A stretch of DNA of 64,000 nt from Cellulophaga sp. L1A9. Lineage in GTDB: Bacteria > Bacteroidota > Bacteroidia > Flavobacteriales > Flavobacteriaceae. The notes under the pieces were generated by a model, which saw nothing but the letters and a program-made list of their open reading frames with translations, was not told the DNA's origin and ran no database searches. Both the position numbers and the translations under genes were made by a program. Where the stretch lies: positions 2,418,001 through 2,482,000 of the forward strand of contig NZ_CP047027.1 in assembly GCF_009797025.1 (NCBI RefSeq), given 5' to 3'. Each line of letters begins with the position of its first letter. Within the stretch, counting starts at the first letter, position 1. Shown here one piece after another: positions 8,571 to 16,125 of the stretch.

Positions 8571-9848
8571 ATGAATCTTCCGAATACCAATCAGAAAAGA
8601 ATTGTGGTTATTGGTGGTGGCTTTGCAGGAATTTCTTTGGTAAAAAAGCTCAAAGATTTAGACGCTCAAATCGTAATGATAGACCGTCATAATTATCATA
8701 CATTTCAGCCTTTATTATATCAAGTTTCTACGAGTGGATTAGAACCCGATTCCATAGCGTATCCCATTCGAAAAATTTTAAAAGAATTAAATAATTTTTA
8801 TTTCCGTTTGGCGGAGGTTCAGCATATTGATCCTGTCAAGAAAGAGATTATCACAGCTATAGGGGTTTTACCTTTTGATTATCTTGTAATTGCTACAGGG
8901 ACGAAAACCAATTATTTTAATAATGAAAATATAGCTAAAAATGCGATGCCGATGAAAACGGTACCTCAAGCTTTGAATATTCGGAGTTTAATCTTGCAGA
9001 ATTTTGAAAAAGCAGATGATACCTTAGAGGTGTCGGAGCGTAAAGCTTTACTTAATTTTTGTATTGTAGGAGCTGGGCCAACAGGAGTAGAATTGGCAGG
9101 GGCTTTAGCAGAATTAAAGCAAAATGTATTCCCCAAAGATTATAAGCATTTAGATATTCAAGAAATGCAGATTCATTTGTTTGAAGGTGGCCCAAGAGTA
9201 CTACCGCCAATGAGTGAAACTGCATCTAAAAAAGCAACTGAATTTTTAGATAAATTAGGGGTTCAAATTCATTTGAATACTATAGTGTCAGATTTTGATG
9301 GTAAAACAGTAACCTTGAAAGATGGGAAGACTTTAGAAACTAAAAATTTTATTTGGAGTGCAGGCGTAACAGGAGCGTCTATAAAAGGGTTGACTGAGGA
9401 TAGTTTGGTGGCACGTTTAAATAGGTACAAAGTAAATACTTTTAACCAAGTAGCAGGCTTTGAAAACATATTTGCTATTGGAGATATTGCGTATATGGAG
9501 ACAGAAGATTTTCCTAAAGGACATCCGCAAGTAGCGCAACCCGCTATTCAGCAAGGAGAAAATTTAGCTAAAAACTTAAAGAATCTTTTAGCAAACAAAC
9601 CCTTAAAGGCTTTTAAGTATAGTGATAAAGGCACTATGGCTACGGTAGGTAGAAATAAGGCAGTCGTAGATTTAAAAAAGCTGAAATTTGGAGGCTTTTT
9701 AGCTTGGTTCATTTGGATGTTTGTGCATCTTATGGCATTAGTAGGTTTTAGAAACCGAGTGATTGTCTTTTTTAATTGGGCCTACAATTATATAAACTAC
9801 GATAAAGCGGCTCGTTTAATCGTACGCCCGTATTCTGCTAAGGACTAA
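8571..9848 (+). CDS. ndh: Type II NADH dehydrogenase (NDH-2), FAD-dependent
   Basis: A 425-residue single-subunit NADH:quinone oxidoreductase, which feeds electrons to the quinone pool without pumping protons. The N-terminal FAD motif is VVIGGGFAGISL. The NAD-binding motif is FCIVGAGPTGVELAGAL (about residue 165), and FAIGDIAY binds the flavin near residue 310. An amphipathic C-terminal stretch (FLAWFIWMFVHLMALVGFRNR) would attach it to the membrane. The frame extends upstream to a TTG at 8553, but ATG 8571 directly before the FAD motif is preferred and leaves the -7 box TAATTTTG upstream. It could supply electrons to the nearby oxidase chain. Confidence 0.93.
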   Translation: MNLPNTNQKRIVVIGGGFAGISLVKKLKDLDAQIVMIDRHNYHTFQPLLYQVSTSGLEPDSIAYPIRKILKELNNFYFRLAEVQHIDPVKKEIITAIGVLPFDYLVIATGTKTNYFNNENIAKNAMPMKTVPQALNIRSLILQNFEKADDTLEVSERKALLNFCIVGAGPTGVELAGALAELKQNVFPKDYKHLDIQEMQIHLFEGGPRVLPPMSETASKKATEFLDKLGVQIHLNTIVSDFDGKTVTLKDGKTLETKNFIWSAGVTGASIKGLTEDSLVARLNRYKVNTFNQVAGFENIFAIGDIAYMETEDFPKGHPQVAQPAIQQGENLAKNLKNLLANKPLKAFKYSDKGTMATVGRNKAVVDLKKLKFGGFLAWFIWMFVHLMALVGFRNRVIVFFNWAYNYINYDKAARLIVRPYSAKD

Positions 9849-9886
9849 AAAAGGGAAACAAGTTACAATATTTAGAAAACCTTTTC

Positions 9887-10001
9887 TATATTTGCATTGT
9901 TGTGTTGTGCTTTGTGAAAAGCACAAGTTGTGGTTAATTATTCTTTGCAAAAAGAATATGAAAACCGATGAAAGGCTTTCCTAATTTGGGAGGCTTTTTT
10001 T
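9887..10001 (+). ncRNA. Candidate small RNA, about 100 nt, with promoter and terminator
   Basis: A -7 box TATATTTG at 9887-9894 predicts a start near 9901. No ORF follows. The transcript would hold a perfect 7-bp hairpin (GTGCTTT-GTGA-AAAGCAC, 9907-9924), a second one (ATTCTTT...AAAGAAT, about 9940-9957), and a terminator at 9971-10001 (GCTTTCC/GGGAGGC stem with T7). It has no SRP or 6S hallmark that I recognise. Confidence 0.5.
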
Positions 10002-10146
10002 GTTTCTACCCCTTAAGTTTATCAAAATTTTTCTTTCCTTTTGCTACTTAATGTTGAGTTGTGTAGAAAATTTACATGTATTTCAACGTAAAAAGCAAAT
10101 AAAATACAGAAGGTATGTTAAATTATTTTATTTTTAGCTTGCTGCA

Positions 10147-10178
10147 TAATTTTGTGCCCAACAAATAGTTCTATTTGT
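10147..10178 (+). promoter_or_regulatory. Promoter and palindromic operator of the hcp/tssD unit
   Basis: A -7 box TAATTTTG lies at 10147-10154. It is followed at the expected start point by the perfect palindrome ACAAATAG-TT-CTATTTGT (10161-10178). The two-base spacer is too tight for a normal hairpin loop, so a protein-binding operator is more likely than an attenuator. The gene starts 31 bp later. Confidence 0.5.
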
Positions 10179-10209
10179 GAGTACACAGCAAAATTCTAAG
10201 AAATAGATT

Positions 10210-10896
10210 ATGGCTTTTCTAGCAAAACTCTTTATCAACGGAGAACAACGTAATGTTCTCAATGGCAATTATGTATACCATCAACTTCTTGATGCTAGGG
10301 GAAAGCCTAAAGCAAAGGTAGAAGGCGGACAATTAAATTTTGTGGTGGAGTCTACAGGAGATGATGCCTTATTTCATTTATGGATGTTAGATGATTACCA
10401 AATGTATGATGGGTATATCCGTTTCTTTAAAAGAGATGGGTTGAGTAAATTGTTTGATTTTGAATTCGCCAATTGCTATTGTGTAGGATTACGAGAGCAA
10501 TTTAGCGCTACAGGTCACGATCCGCTTAAAATGGAACTCACGATTACTCCAGGGATACAACGTGTGCGCGATGTAATTTTTGAGAAAGTTTGGAACCCTA
10601 GTAATCCGTTTGCGGAGGCTCCGGTACTTCAGGAAGGGGAGGAGGAAGCTTCTATTTCCGATTTATACTATGAAAATGCTGATGGTAAGAGAATTACTAG
10701 ATTACGGAAAAATAAATCGGTATTCCTTATAATTAAGACGACTAATATGGTTGGTAAATCAATAGATTTAGATTTAAGTGATAGCACTTTTAATTTTGAA
10801 TATAAAGGAGAATTACTTGAAGGAGATCAATTGCTAAATCAGAAAGTGACAGCTAACACTATGAAATTGGAATTAATTACAAAAAAACAGAATTAA
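10210..10896 (+). CDS. tssD: Type VI secretion tube protein TssD/Hcp with C-terminal extension
   Basis: A 228-residue protein without a signal peptide. Residues 1 to about 130 match the Bacteroidota Hcp/TssD family: start MAFLAKLFINGE, then LDARGKPKAKVEGG, a middle DALFHLWMLDD and CVGLREQFSATG followed by KMELTITPG. Usual family members end there. This one continues with an acidic linker (EGEEEAS) and a beta-rich domain (about 148-228) starting ISDLYYENADGKRITR. Hcp forms the inner tube of the contractile needle and can carry effectors. The effector-like gene follows 3 bp later, so the extension may be a cargo adaptor. No other type VI structural gene is in the window, so a main cluster must exist elsewhere. 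Confidence 0.85.
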   Translation: MAFLAKLFINGEQRNVLNGNYVYHQLLDARGKPKAKVEGGQLNFVVESTGDDALFHLWMLDDYQMYDGYIRFFKRDGLSKLFDFEFANCYCVGLREQFSATGHDPLKMELTITPGIQRVRDVIFEKVWNPSNPFAEAPVLQEGEEEASISDLYYENADGKRITRLRKNKSVFLIIKTTNMVGKSIDLDLSDSTFNFEYKGELLEGDQLLNQKVTANTMKLELITKKQN

Positions 10897-10899
10897 TTT

Positions 10900-12036
10900 A
10901 TGCCCACTGCAACACATACAGATAATAATAGTATTTCACTGACTTCTTCAGGATTAGATAGTGATGAATTTGTGCCTCTAGTTTCATTTATATACGATGG
11001 TTTGAAAGTTTTGGATGCTTATGCACTAATTTTTGAATATGAAAACGAAACTATTGCTTATAATAAAGAAGAAGATAGTGAACTTTCAAAACACATAAAT
11101 TCTTATCCTCAAGCAAGCGGGTACAAAATATATGAACGTATTACAAAAAAAGAAAAGGTTACATTTCCTTTATATATTACTAAAGGTAATAAAGAAAGCG
11201 ATGATGATGATGGTGTAGTTACGGTTCGCTTATCAGAAGAAATAGAAGGAGTTACAATAAAGAGTAAGGAAGAGTTTAAGGTTAAATATGATACTGATTA
11301 TACTTTAGAGTTAGAATTAAAATGTAAAGAGGGAAATATGTTTTATGTGGATTTTTATGCTAAAGATGATGACGATGATGATTGGGAAATAGGAGGCTAT
11401 ACCGTTAATGATAAAACTGGAAAATTAAAAAATATACATTGTGGTAGGATAAAAATTATTAAAGAAGCTACGTGTATCTGCGATGATGCTGATTGGCCAG
11501 TTTTATATAATATGGTTTTAGAAATAGACAAAGTGAGATATAGTTCAAAAACAATTATACCATGGCTTCCTGATGGAACTGAACGTGAATGTTATCATTA
11601 TGCATTACATCAATTACGTGTTTTAGGATATACACTTATATCGGAACGCTGGAATAAAAAATGGGATGGTACGAAAGAACTTAATGATGACATTTTTCAA
11701 TTAAAACTAGATTCTGATGTCGCAGGTATGAAGAAAGGACCTCAAAAGGAAATGTTTAAAAAATCTCTTACTTATTTAAAACAAGCGATGCAGTTAAAAA
11801 CACCTGTTATGGTTGGCTTGAATTATAAAGAAGGGTACGCTAATGATGATTTAACTACAGATCATTTTGGTGTAATCACAGGTTCTGGAAGGGACAAAGA
11901 TGGTAGATTGTTTTTTAATGTAACAGATAATTATTATACTTCGCAAAAATTTTATTGCAAGTGTGATGTTTTTGGAATTAAAAGTGCTGATGGTAGAATG
12001 GAAATTTCACAAATTAGAAAATCAAAAAAATATTAA
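10900..12036 (+). CDS. Putative type VI effector, papain-like cysteine hydrolase domain
   Basis: 378 residues with no signal peptide. The first 220 residues are acidic and beta-rich, with Asp runs (ESDDDDG, KDDDDDDWE), and may be a loading domain. The C-terminal part has a papain/NlpC-like layout: Cys231 in ECYHYALHQLR at a helix start, His322 in TDHFGVITG and Asp343/Asn344 in FNVTDNYYTS. That order fits amidase or protease toxins such as the Tae type, which cut peptidoglycan, though the family is not identified. It follows the Hcp gene by 3 bp and is followed by a lipoprotein gene at 1 bp, the layout of tube, effector and immunity. Target and catalytic activity are inference. Confidence 0.6.
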   Translation: MPTATHTDNNSISLTSSGLDSDEFVPLVSFIYDGLKVLDAYALIFEYENETIAYNKEEDSELSKHINSYPQASGYKIYERITKKEKVTFPLYITKGNKESDDDDGVVTVRLSEEIEGVTIKSKEEFKVKYDTDYTLELELKCKEGNMFYVDFYAKDDDDDDWEIGGYTVNDKTGKLKNIHCGRIKIIKEATCICDDADWPVLYNMVLEIDKVRYSSKTIIPWLPDGTERECYHYALHQLRVLGYTLISERWNKKWDGTKELNDDIFQLKLDSDVAGMKKGPQKEMFKKSLTYLKQAMQLKTPVMVGLNYKEGYANDDLTTDHFGVITGSGRDKDGRLFFNVTDNYYTSQKFYCKCDVFGIKSADGRMEISQIRKSKKY

Positions 12037-12037
12037 T

Positions 12038-13147
12038 ATGAACTTTAAGTTATATCTTTTTTTTCTTTTTTTTCTTTTTTTTGCTTGTAAGAAAAAAAAA
12101 GATATAACCCCTTTAACTAATGATTTTTATCATTATTCTAGATACTTGAATGATAATCATTACTTTGAATTTTACGATAATAAAAATGTTTTGTTGGATA
12201 GAGCTACGAATTGGGATTCTATTAGTACCGTAGATTTTCTCAGCTTTCAAAATAATAATATACTTTTTGATAAGAAGAAGATAAAATTACCTACTTTTTC
12301 TAAAGATTTTCTTCTATTAGACACTGGTTTTGTTGTTCTTAATACCATCCCGAGAACTTTAGGTGGAAACACTAAATCTACAGATGTATTAACTAAATAT
12401 GATAAAAATTTTAAGATTGTTTTAAAGAAAGACATGGGTATTTCAAAATATCCTAACGCAATGTGTTTCCTTTTAGAGAGTGATGAGAGGTTATTTTACA
12501 TATCTGATTGGTTTTCGGGTGTTAATTCTAACTCAGAAAGTGAAAGTAAATTAGTCATTTCTGAAATTGATAAATCGTTTAATATATTAAATCAAAAAAA
12601 GTTTGAAAATGCGAATAACGATTTTGCTTACAACCCTATAAAATGTATGGTGATTGAAAGTAAATATTTGGTTGTCGTTTCAAATATGTCCTACTTCGAA
12701 GCCGATAAATTTCCATTTAAAGTAGAAATGTTTGATCTAAATTTAAACAAAAAATGGTCCGAATATGTTGATGCAAATTCTATTATGCATTTAGGTTATC
12801 TAAAATCTAAAAAAAAGATATTTCTTGTAAAAGATACAAAAGAAACTTCGGTTATTTATTGGGGCTTAAACGGTGAAAAAGAAGAAATAAATTATCATTT
12901 AAATACTGAATTAATTAGTGCAACAGAAAGTGATGATGTTATTTTTCTCTTAAGTACGAATAATGATAATGCTGCTGTAACTAAAATTAGTTTATTAGAG
13001 GATAAAGTTGAAAAGGCTTTAATCTCTAATGATGTAGAGGTAGGCGAAAGAATAAAAATACATCTAATCTACAGAAATAATCAACTCTTTCTAATTACTA
13101 TAGATAATGGTAAAGCTCTTATGGAAATAGATAACATAAAAATGTGA
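12038..13147 (+). CDS. Lipoprotein, candidate immunity protein for the adjacent effector
   Basis: 369 residues with an SPII signal and lipobox FFAC (Cys near residue 17), followed by a Lys run (KKKKD). No known domain is recognised; alternating strands and aromatic repeats over 300 residues could form a beta-propeller. The frame extends upstream to 11963, but that part overlaps the effector gene, and ATG 12038, one base after the effector stop, gives a proper signal peptide. Placement directly after the effector suggests periplasmic immunity. The signal peptide is encoded by three runs of eight T separated by C, followed by A9, which could slip during replication and switch the gene off. Confidence 0.6.
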   Translation: MNFKLYLFFLFFLFFACKKKKDITPLTNDFYHYSRYLNDNHYFEFYDNKNVLLDRATNWDSISTVDFLSFQNNNILFDKKKIKLPTFSKDFLLLDTGFVVLNTIPRTLGGNTKSTDVLTKYDKNFKIVLKKDMGISKYPNAMCFLLESDERLFYISDWFSGVNSNSESESKLVISEIDKSFNILNQKKFENANNDFAYNPIKCMVIESKYLVVVSNMSYFEADKFPFKVEMFDLNLNKKWSEYVDANSIMHLGYLKSKKKIFLVKDTKETSVIYWGLNGEKEEINYHLNTELISATESDDVIFLLSTNNDNAAVTKISLLEDKVEKALISNDVEVGERIKIHLIYRNNQLFLITIDNGKALMEIDNIKM

Positions 13148-13289
13148 TATTACTTTTTGGTATAAGTATTAATGTGTTACTCCATTTTTACAAACATTTT
13201 ATTATACTTTAATTGTTAAATAATTTTAAAAGACGAAATAAATATCAGGAAATAGCAGTTCCTTATTGTTGAAAAGATTAAAAATCAAC

Positions 13290-13404
13290 CACTAGTACAG
13301 ACGTCAGGCGCGTGCCCGCATTATTTTCATCTTTTGCGCTCAGTGTAGCTTTTTCTTGATTCTGTTTGTTCTGCTATATAGAGGGACTTTGATTAGCCCA
13401 GCTA
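13290..13404 (+). repeat. REP-like intercassette repeat, copy R1
   Basis: First and most diverged copy of the island repeat. The palindrome is decayed (GACGTCAGGCGCGTGCCCGC), but the right part is clear: TTTTGCGCTCAGTGTAGC, TTGATTCTGTTTGTTCTGCT and the end AGCCCAGCTAATTTAAAAG. The same end precedes the homologous gene at 33112. The gap 13148-13289 shows nothing else. Confidence 0.75.
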
Positions 13405-13420
13405 ATTTAAAAGATATAAA

Positions 13421-14038
13421 ATGAAAAATTTAATAATATTTTTACTAATTATAAATACTTTGCTAAGTTGTAAAGAGAATATAAAGCAACAAGCAAATAA
13501 TGAAGAGTTGGAAATAGAAAAGTTAGAAATTAAAGAAGAAATTATTTTAAACGATACAATTAGTACATGTATTTCTGATAAGAAAGATTTTAAATTATTT
13601 GATAAGCTAAAAAAGGATAGAAAAATAGATATCTTGGATATCTCGGGATCGCAATTTTATTATGCTTCGAGAAAAAATGATGTTTACTCTTTATTTAATG
13701 GAGAAAACATTAAGTGTGTTGCTGCTGCAAATAGTGGTAAATATTCGTTCTTTAGGATTTTTTATAGCAAGGATTTAGAATCTTTTGAAGTATTCTCTAA
13801 AATAAATAAATTAGAAGAAACTGATAGAAATTATGATAAGTATCATGGCTATTTTAAAAGAGGAATAGTTTTTTCTTTAGATTCAAAAGAAAACACACTT
13901 ACACTCGTTACATTCAATGTTTTCGGTGATAATAGTTTGCCCAAAAAAATAAGGACATTTTTTAAGCAGAACGAAAATGCTTTTGAAAAAGTTTTTATGA
14001 CTACCGGAATTGGTACTGTTGAAATTCTTGTAGATTAA
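13421..14038 (+). CDS. Lipoprotein of the duplicated block, gene A copy 1
   Basis: 205 residues with an SPII signal and lipobox LLSC at about residue 17, then a Glu/Lys-rich linker (EELEIEKLEIKEEI) and a compact domain with FYYASRKNDVYSLF and NYDKYHGYFKRGIVFSLD. It is almost identical to the product of 33112-33729; differences are scattered single residues. No family is recognised. The inference of an envelope immunity protein comes from the island context, the lipobox, and the repeat placed directly upstream. It is the first gene of block A-B-C-D, which occurs twice. Confidence 0.6.
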   Translation: MKNLIIFLLIINTLLSCKENIKQQANNEELEIEKLEIKEEIILNDTISTCISDKKDFKLFDKLKKDRKIDILDISGSQFYYASRKNDVYSLFNGENIKCVAAANSGKYSFFRIFYSKDLESFEVFSKINKLEETDRNYDKYHGYFKRGIVFSLDSKENTLTLVTFNVFGDNSLPKKIRTFFKQNENAFEKVFMTTGIGTVEILVD

Positions 14039-14114
14039 GAGTTGTACGATGTTATTTGATTCAGTAAGCTTACGATACGAGTTTTATGCACGTATGTTTA
14101 TACAATAATTTTTT

Positions 14115-14690
14115 ATGAAAAATATATTCCTAGTATTAAGTGTATTAACACTACTCTGCTGTAAAGCACAAACAGAAAACGTAGAATTAAGTTTTGAGAA
14201 AACCGATGCACCCCTTAAGATAATGGAGTCTATTGTCATGGCTGATAGTGTATATGTAACTTTATTAAAACCTTATAGAATTAAGGTGAAAAGTAATTAT
14301 TCAAGCACTATAGAAACAACCAGGCTTAGTATGAATTCCGGAGGTGGTTCTGGATATCATAATCCCAGTAAGTATTTAATTTATACAGATAAGCATAAAT
14401 TAGCTCCTCCTCCAACAGGCGTTAAGTTTTCGGGTCACGATACTAAGGTTTTCGATATTTACATTGGATATAGGATGTTTATTAAAAGTAAAGAAAAAAA
14501 TAGCCTTTTTGAAAATGCCGTGTATTTGGAGGAAAATGGTGGGAGAAAAGTCTATGATCTTAGTAAAAGTGAAATAGCAGCTCGTTTTTTTGAACAGAAG
14601 ATTACTGATGACATAAGAGGGTATCTCTCCTTTAGTTTTTATAATTATGAAAATGAATTACGTTTAAGAGAAACTATCGCCATAGATTAA
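14115..14690 (+). CDS. Lipoprotein of the duplicated block, gene B copy 1
   Basis: 191 residues with signal and lipobox LLCC (Cys about residue 17), then a beta-rich domain. It is homologous to the product of 33811-34383: the N-terminal 50 and C-terminal 45 residues are nearly identical, while the middle (SSTIETTRLSMNSGGGSGY here) differs strongly. Such a variable core between fixed ends suggests a specificity region under diversification. It follows gene A by 76 bp. No known domain; the immunity role is inferred from context. Confidence 0.6.
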   Translation: MKNIFLVLSVLTLLCCKAQTENVELSFEKTDAPLKIMESIVMADSVYVTLLKPYRIKVKSNYSSTIETTRLSMNSGGGSGYHNPSKYLIYTDKHKLAPPPTGVKFSGHDTKVFDIYIGYRMFIKSKEKNSLFENAVYLEENGGRKVYDLSKSEIAARFFEQKITDDIRGYLSFSFYNYENELRLRETIAID

Positions 14691-14755
14691 TGGTGTACAA
14701 TAGTTTATACTATTATATAACTAAATTTAAAATTTGAGTTTTGGACACTTCATTT

Positions 14756-14923
14756 ATGACAATTCTTATTTCCATTTTTTTATCTATTTGGTATAAAATA
14801 GTTAAGAATAAAAGGGGAAAAGAAAATTTAAGAAACGATAGAAGGTTGTTTTGATTACTGAAGGAGTCTTTTTTATTTGCAACACCTACAAAAACCATAA
14901 GTATTGATGGCTTCAGAAACGTT
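14756..14923 (+). pseudogene. Truncated gene C of the duplicated block
   Basis: Starts MTILISIFLSIWYKIVKNKR like the intact gene at 34449, but has an in-frame TGA (TTTTGATTAC, near 14853) and is cut off after GFRNV at 14923. From 14924 the sequence is unrelated to the intact copy, so the break is exact. The intact copy is 199 residues; about 56 codons remain here. Confidence 0.85.
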
Positions 14924-14935
14924 TAATCAACCGGT

Positions 14936-15151
14936 GTCTGTTTCGGCGAGACCACAAGCTATCCAAGTATACCGCATCTTAACGGTGATAGTATTGATAC
15001 GCGTTATCTAGGAACGGCAAATGTTAGAGGATTATTACTTACAGACCTTCTTAATAATTATGATAGTGCTTCCGAAGAAGAGTTTGCAGAATTTTTTGTG
15101 AATTGGGGATTTACAGAGGTTTTTCTTGATTCTGTTTCTTCTTTTACGTAG
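14936..15151 (+). pseudogene. Orphan toxin C-terminal fragment, LAS-peptidase-like
   Basis: An open stretch of 71 codons with no start of its own, ending TAG at 15149-15151. It reads GETTSYPSIPHLNGDSID, then TRYLGTANVRGLLLTDLL. PHLNGDSID fits the H-x6-D zinc motif of LAS-type (M15/M74) peptidoglycan peptidases, but the second His motif is missing. It was joined to gene C at 14923 by recombination. The peptidase reading is tentative. Confidence 0.5.
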
Positions 15152-15172
15152 GGAGACTTTGCTTAGCGCTAC
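15120..15172 (+). repeat. Partial REP-like intercassette repeat, right half
   Basis: Matches the right half of R1 (TTTTTCTTGATTCTGTTT, then GGGAGACTTTGCTTAGCGC) and overlaps the end of the toxin fragment. It leads into the leader (ACAATATTTACTCATACAAT) that also precedes the gene at 35231. The palindromic left half is missing. Confidence 0.65.
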
Positions 15173-15249
15173 AATATTTACTCATACAATTCAAAAATTT
15201 TGTCCCCTAAAAAGGGCTTATTTCTAATTGTAAAAACTGATTTATTTTT

Positions 15250-16125
15250 ATGAATGGTATCGGAATTATTTTTAGTGTACTATTATTTATTTGTGTTTAC
15301 TTTTTTAGAAAAAGCAAAACCAATACTATAAGAAGTGGTGGTCAATTAAAATATATACGATTAGAAGAGCTTTATGATTTTATTCTATTAGTGTATAGTA
15401 AATTAGAAGAAAATGACTTTAATTTCGTAGATATTTTCGAAAATAAATATAAATTAGATAATGTTACGGATACGGAATCTAACGTTAATGTATTTAAAGT
15501 ATACGAAGCATGGATGCACCAGTTATGGAATGACAAAGAATATGGTAAAGCTGGTGCTGCCGCACTTATAGGAGCTGGTGCAGTTATAGCCTTTTCATTA
15601 TTAGAAGATATTGATGATCTTCTTAGAAAATTTAAAGAGTACAAAAGAGATCAAAAAGCGACTAAAAATTTAGTAAATAATGTATTTGCTGATGAAAAGC
15701 ATAAAACACTTAGGTTTGCACCACCACGTGTAAAGGGTCGTATGCTATACCAAATAATAGAACACAAATTTTGGGATGGAGCTGATATCTTGGATGGTGA
15801 TTTATATAAAAACTGTGAACAAGCAGCAATTATTATTATAAAAACAGTTAATCACGGACGAGAGTGGCAAGAAATTATAGAACATTTAGCAATAAAAGAT
15901 CCTGACGGCAAGGAGTATAGAGTATATGACGAAACTGCTAAAAAAGACGATCCAGGGAATTTTTTACGTCCACAAGACGGGTCACAGTTTTTAAGAAAAT
16001 TATTAAACGATATTGAAGATTGGAATACTGTTTGCGGCCACGTAAACAAATTACCACATTTAGGAGAAGCATGGAAATTAAAACCAAAAAATGAAAAACC
16101 TTATGTCCCTTATAGACCCTATTAG
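15250..16125 (+). CDS. Chimeric ORF: immunity-type membrane N-terminus joined to a toxin-like C-terminus
   Basis: 291 residues. Residues 1-41 (MNGIGIIFSVLLFICVYFF..., one membrane helix) are nearly identical to the protein at 35231, up to RLEEL. After that the two diverge completely, with the break near 15372. The rest, from YDFILLVYSKLEENDF onward, resembles the end of an effector: a hydrophobic patch (GAAALIGAGAVIAFSLLEDI), then APPRVKGRMLYQIIEH and VNHGREWQEIIEHLAIKD. A frameshifted relative of this end lies at 30608-30834. The stop overlaps the first SUMF1-like lipoprotein gene by 35 bp, so those lipoproteins are its likely immunity partners. Whether the chimera is expressed or toxic is unknown. 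Confidence 0.6.
   Translation: MNGIGIIFSVLLFICVYFFRKSKTNTIRSGGQLKYIRLEELYDFILLVYSKLEENDFNFVDIFENKYKLDNVTDTESNVNVFKVYEAWMHQLWNDKEYGKAGAAALIGAGAVIAFSLLEDIDDLLRKFKEYKRDQKATKNLVNNVFADEKHKTLRFAPPRVKGRMLYQIIEHKFWDGADILDGDLYKNCEQAAIIIIKTVNHGREWQEIIEHLAIKDPDGKEYRVYDETAKKDDPGNFLRPQDGSQFLRKLLNDIEDWNTVCGHVNKLPHLGEAWKLKPKNEKPYVPYRPY

Noticed and set aside
9887..10001. The small RNA as SRP or 6S RNA
   Set aside because: It lacks the SRP GGAA loop motif and the large open bubble of 6S; length about 100 nt.
10210..13147. A complete type VI secretion system
   Set aside because: Only Hcp/TssD and a putative effector are present; no sheath, baseplate, membrane complex or VgrG gene was seen.
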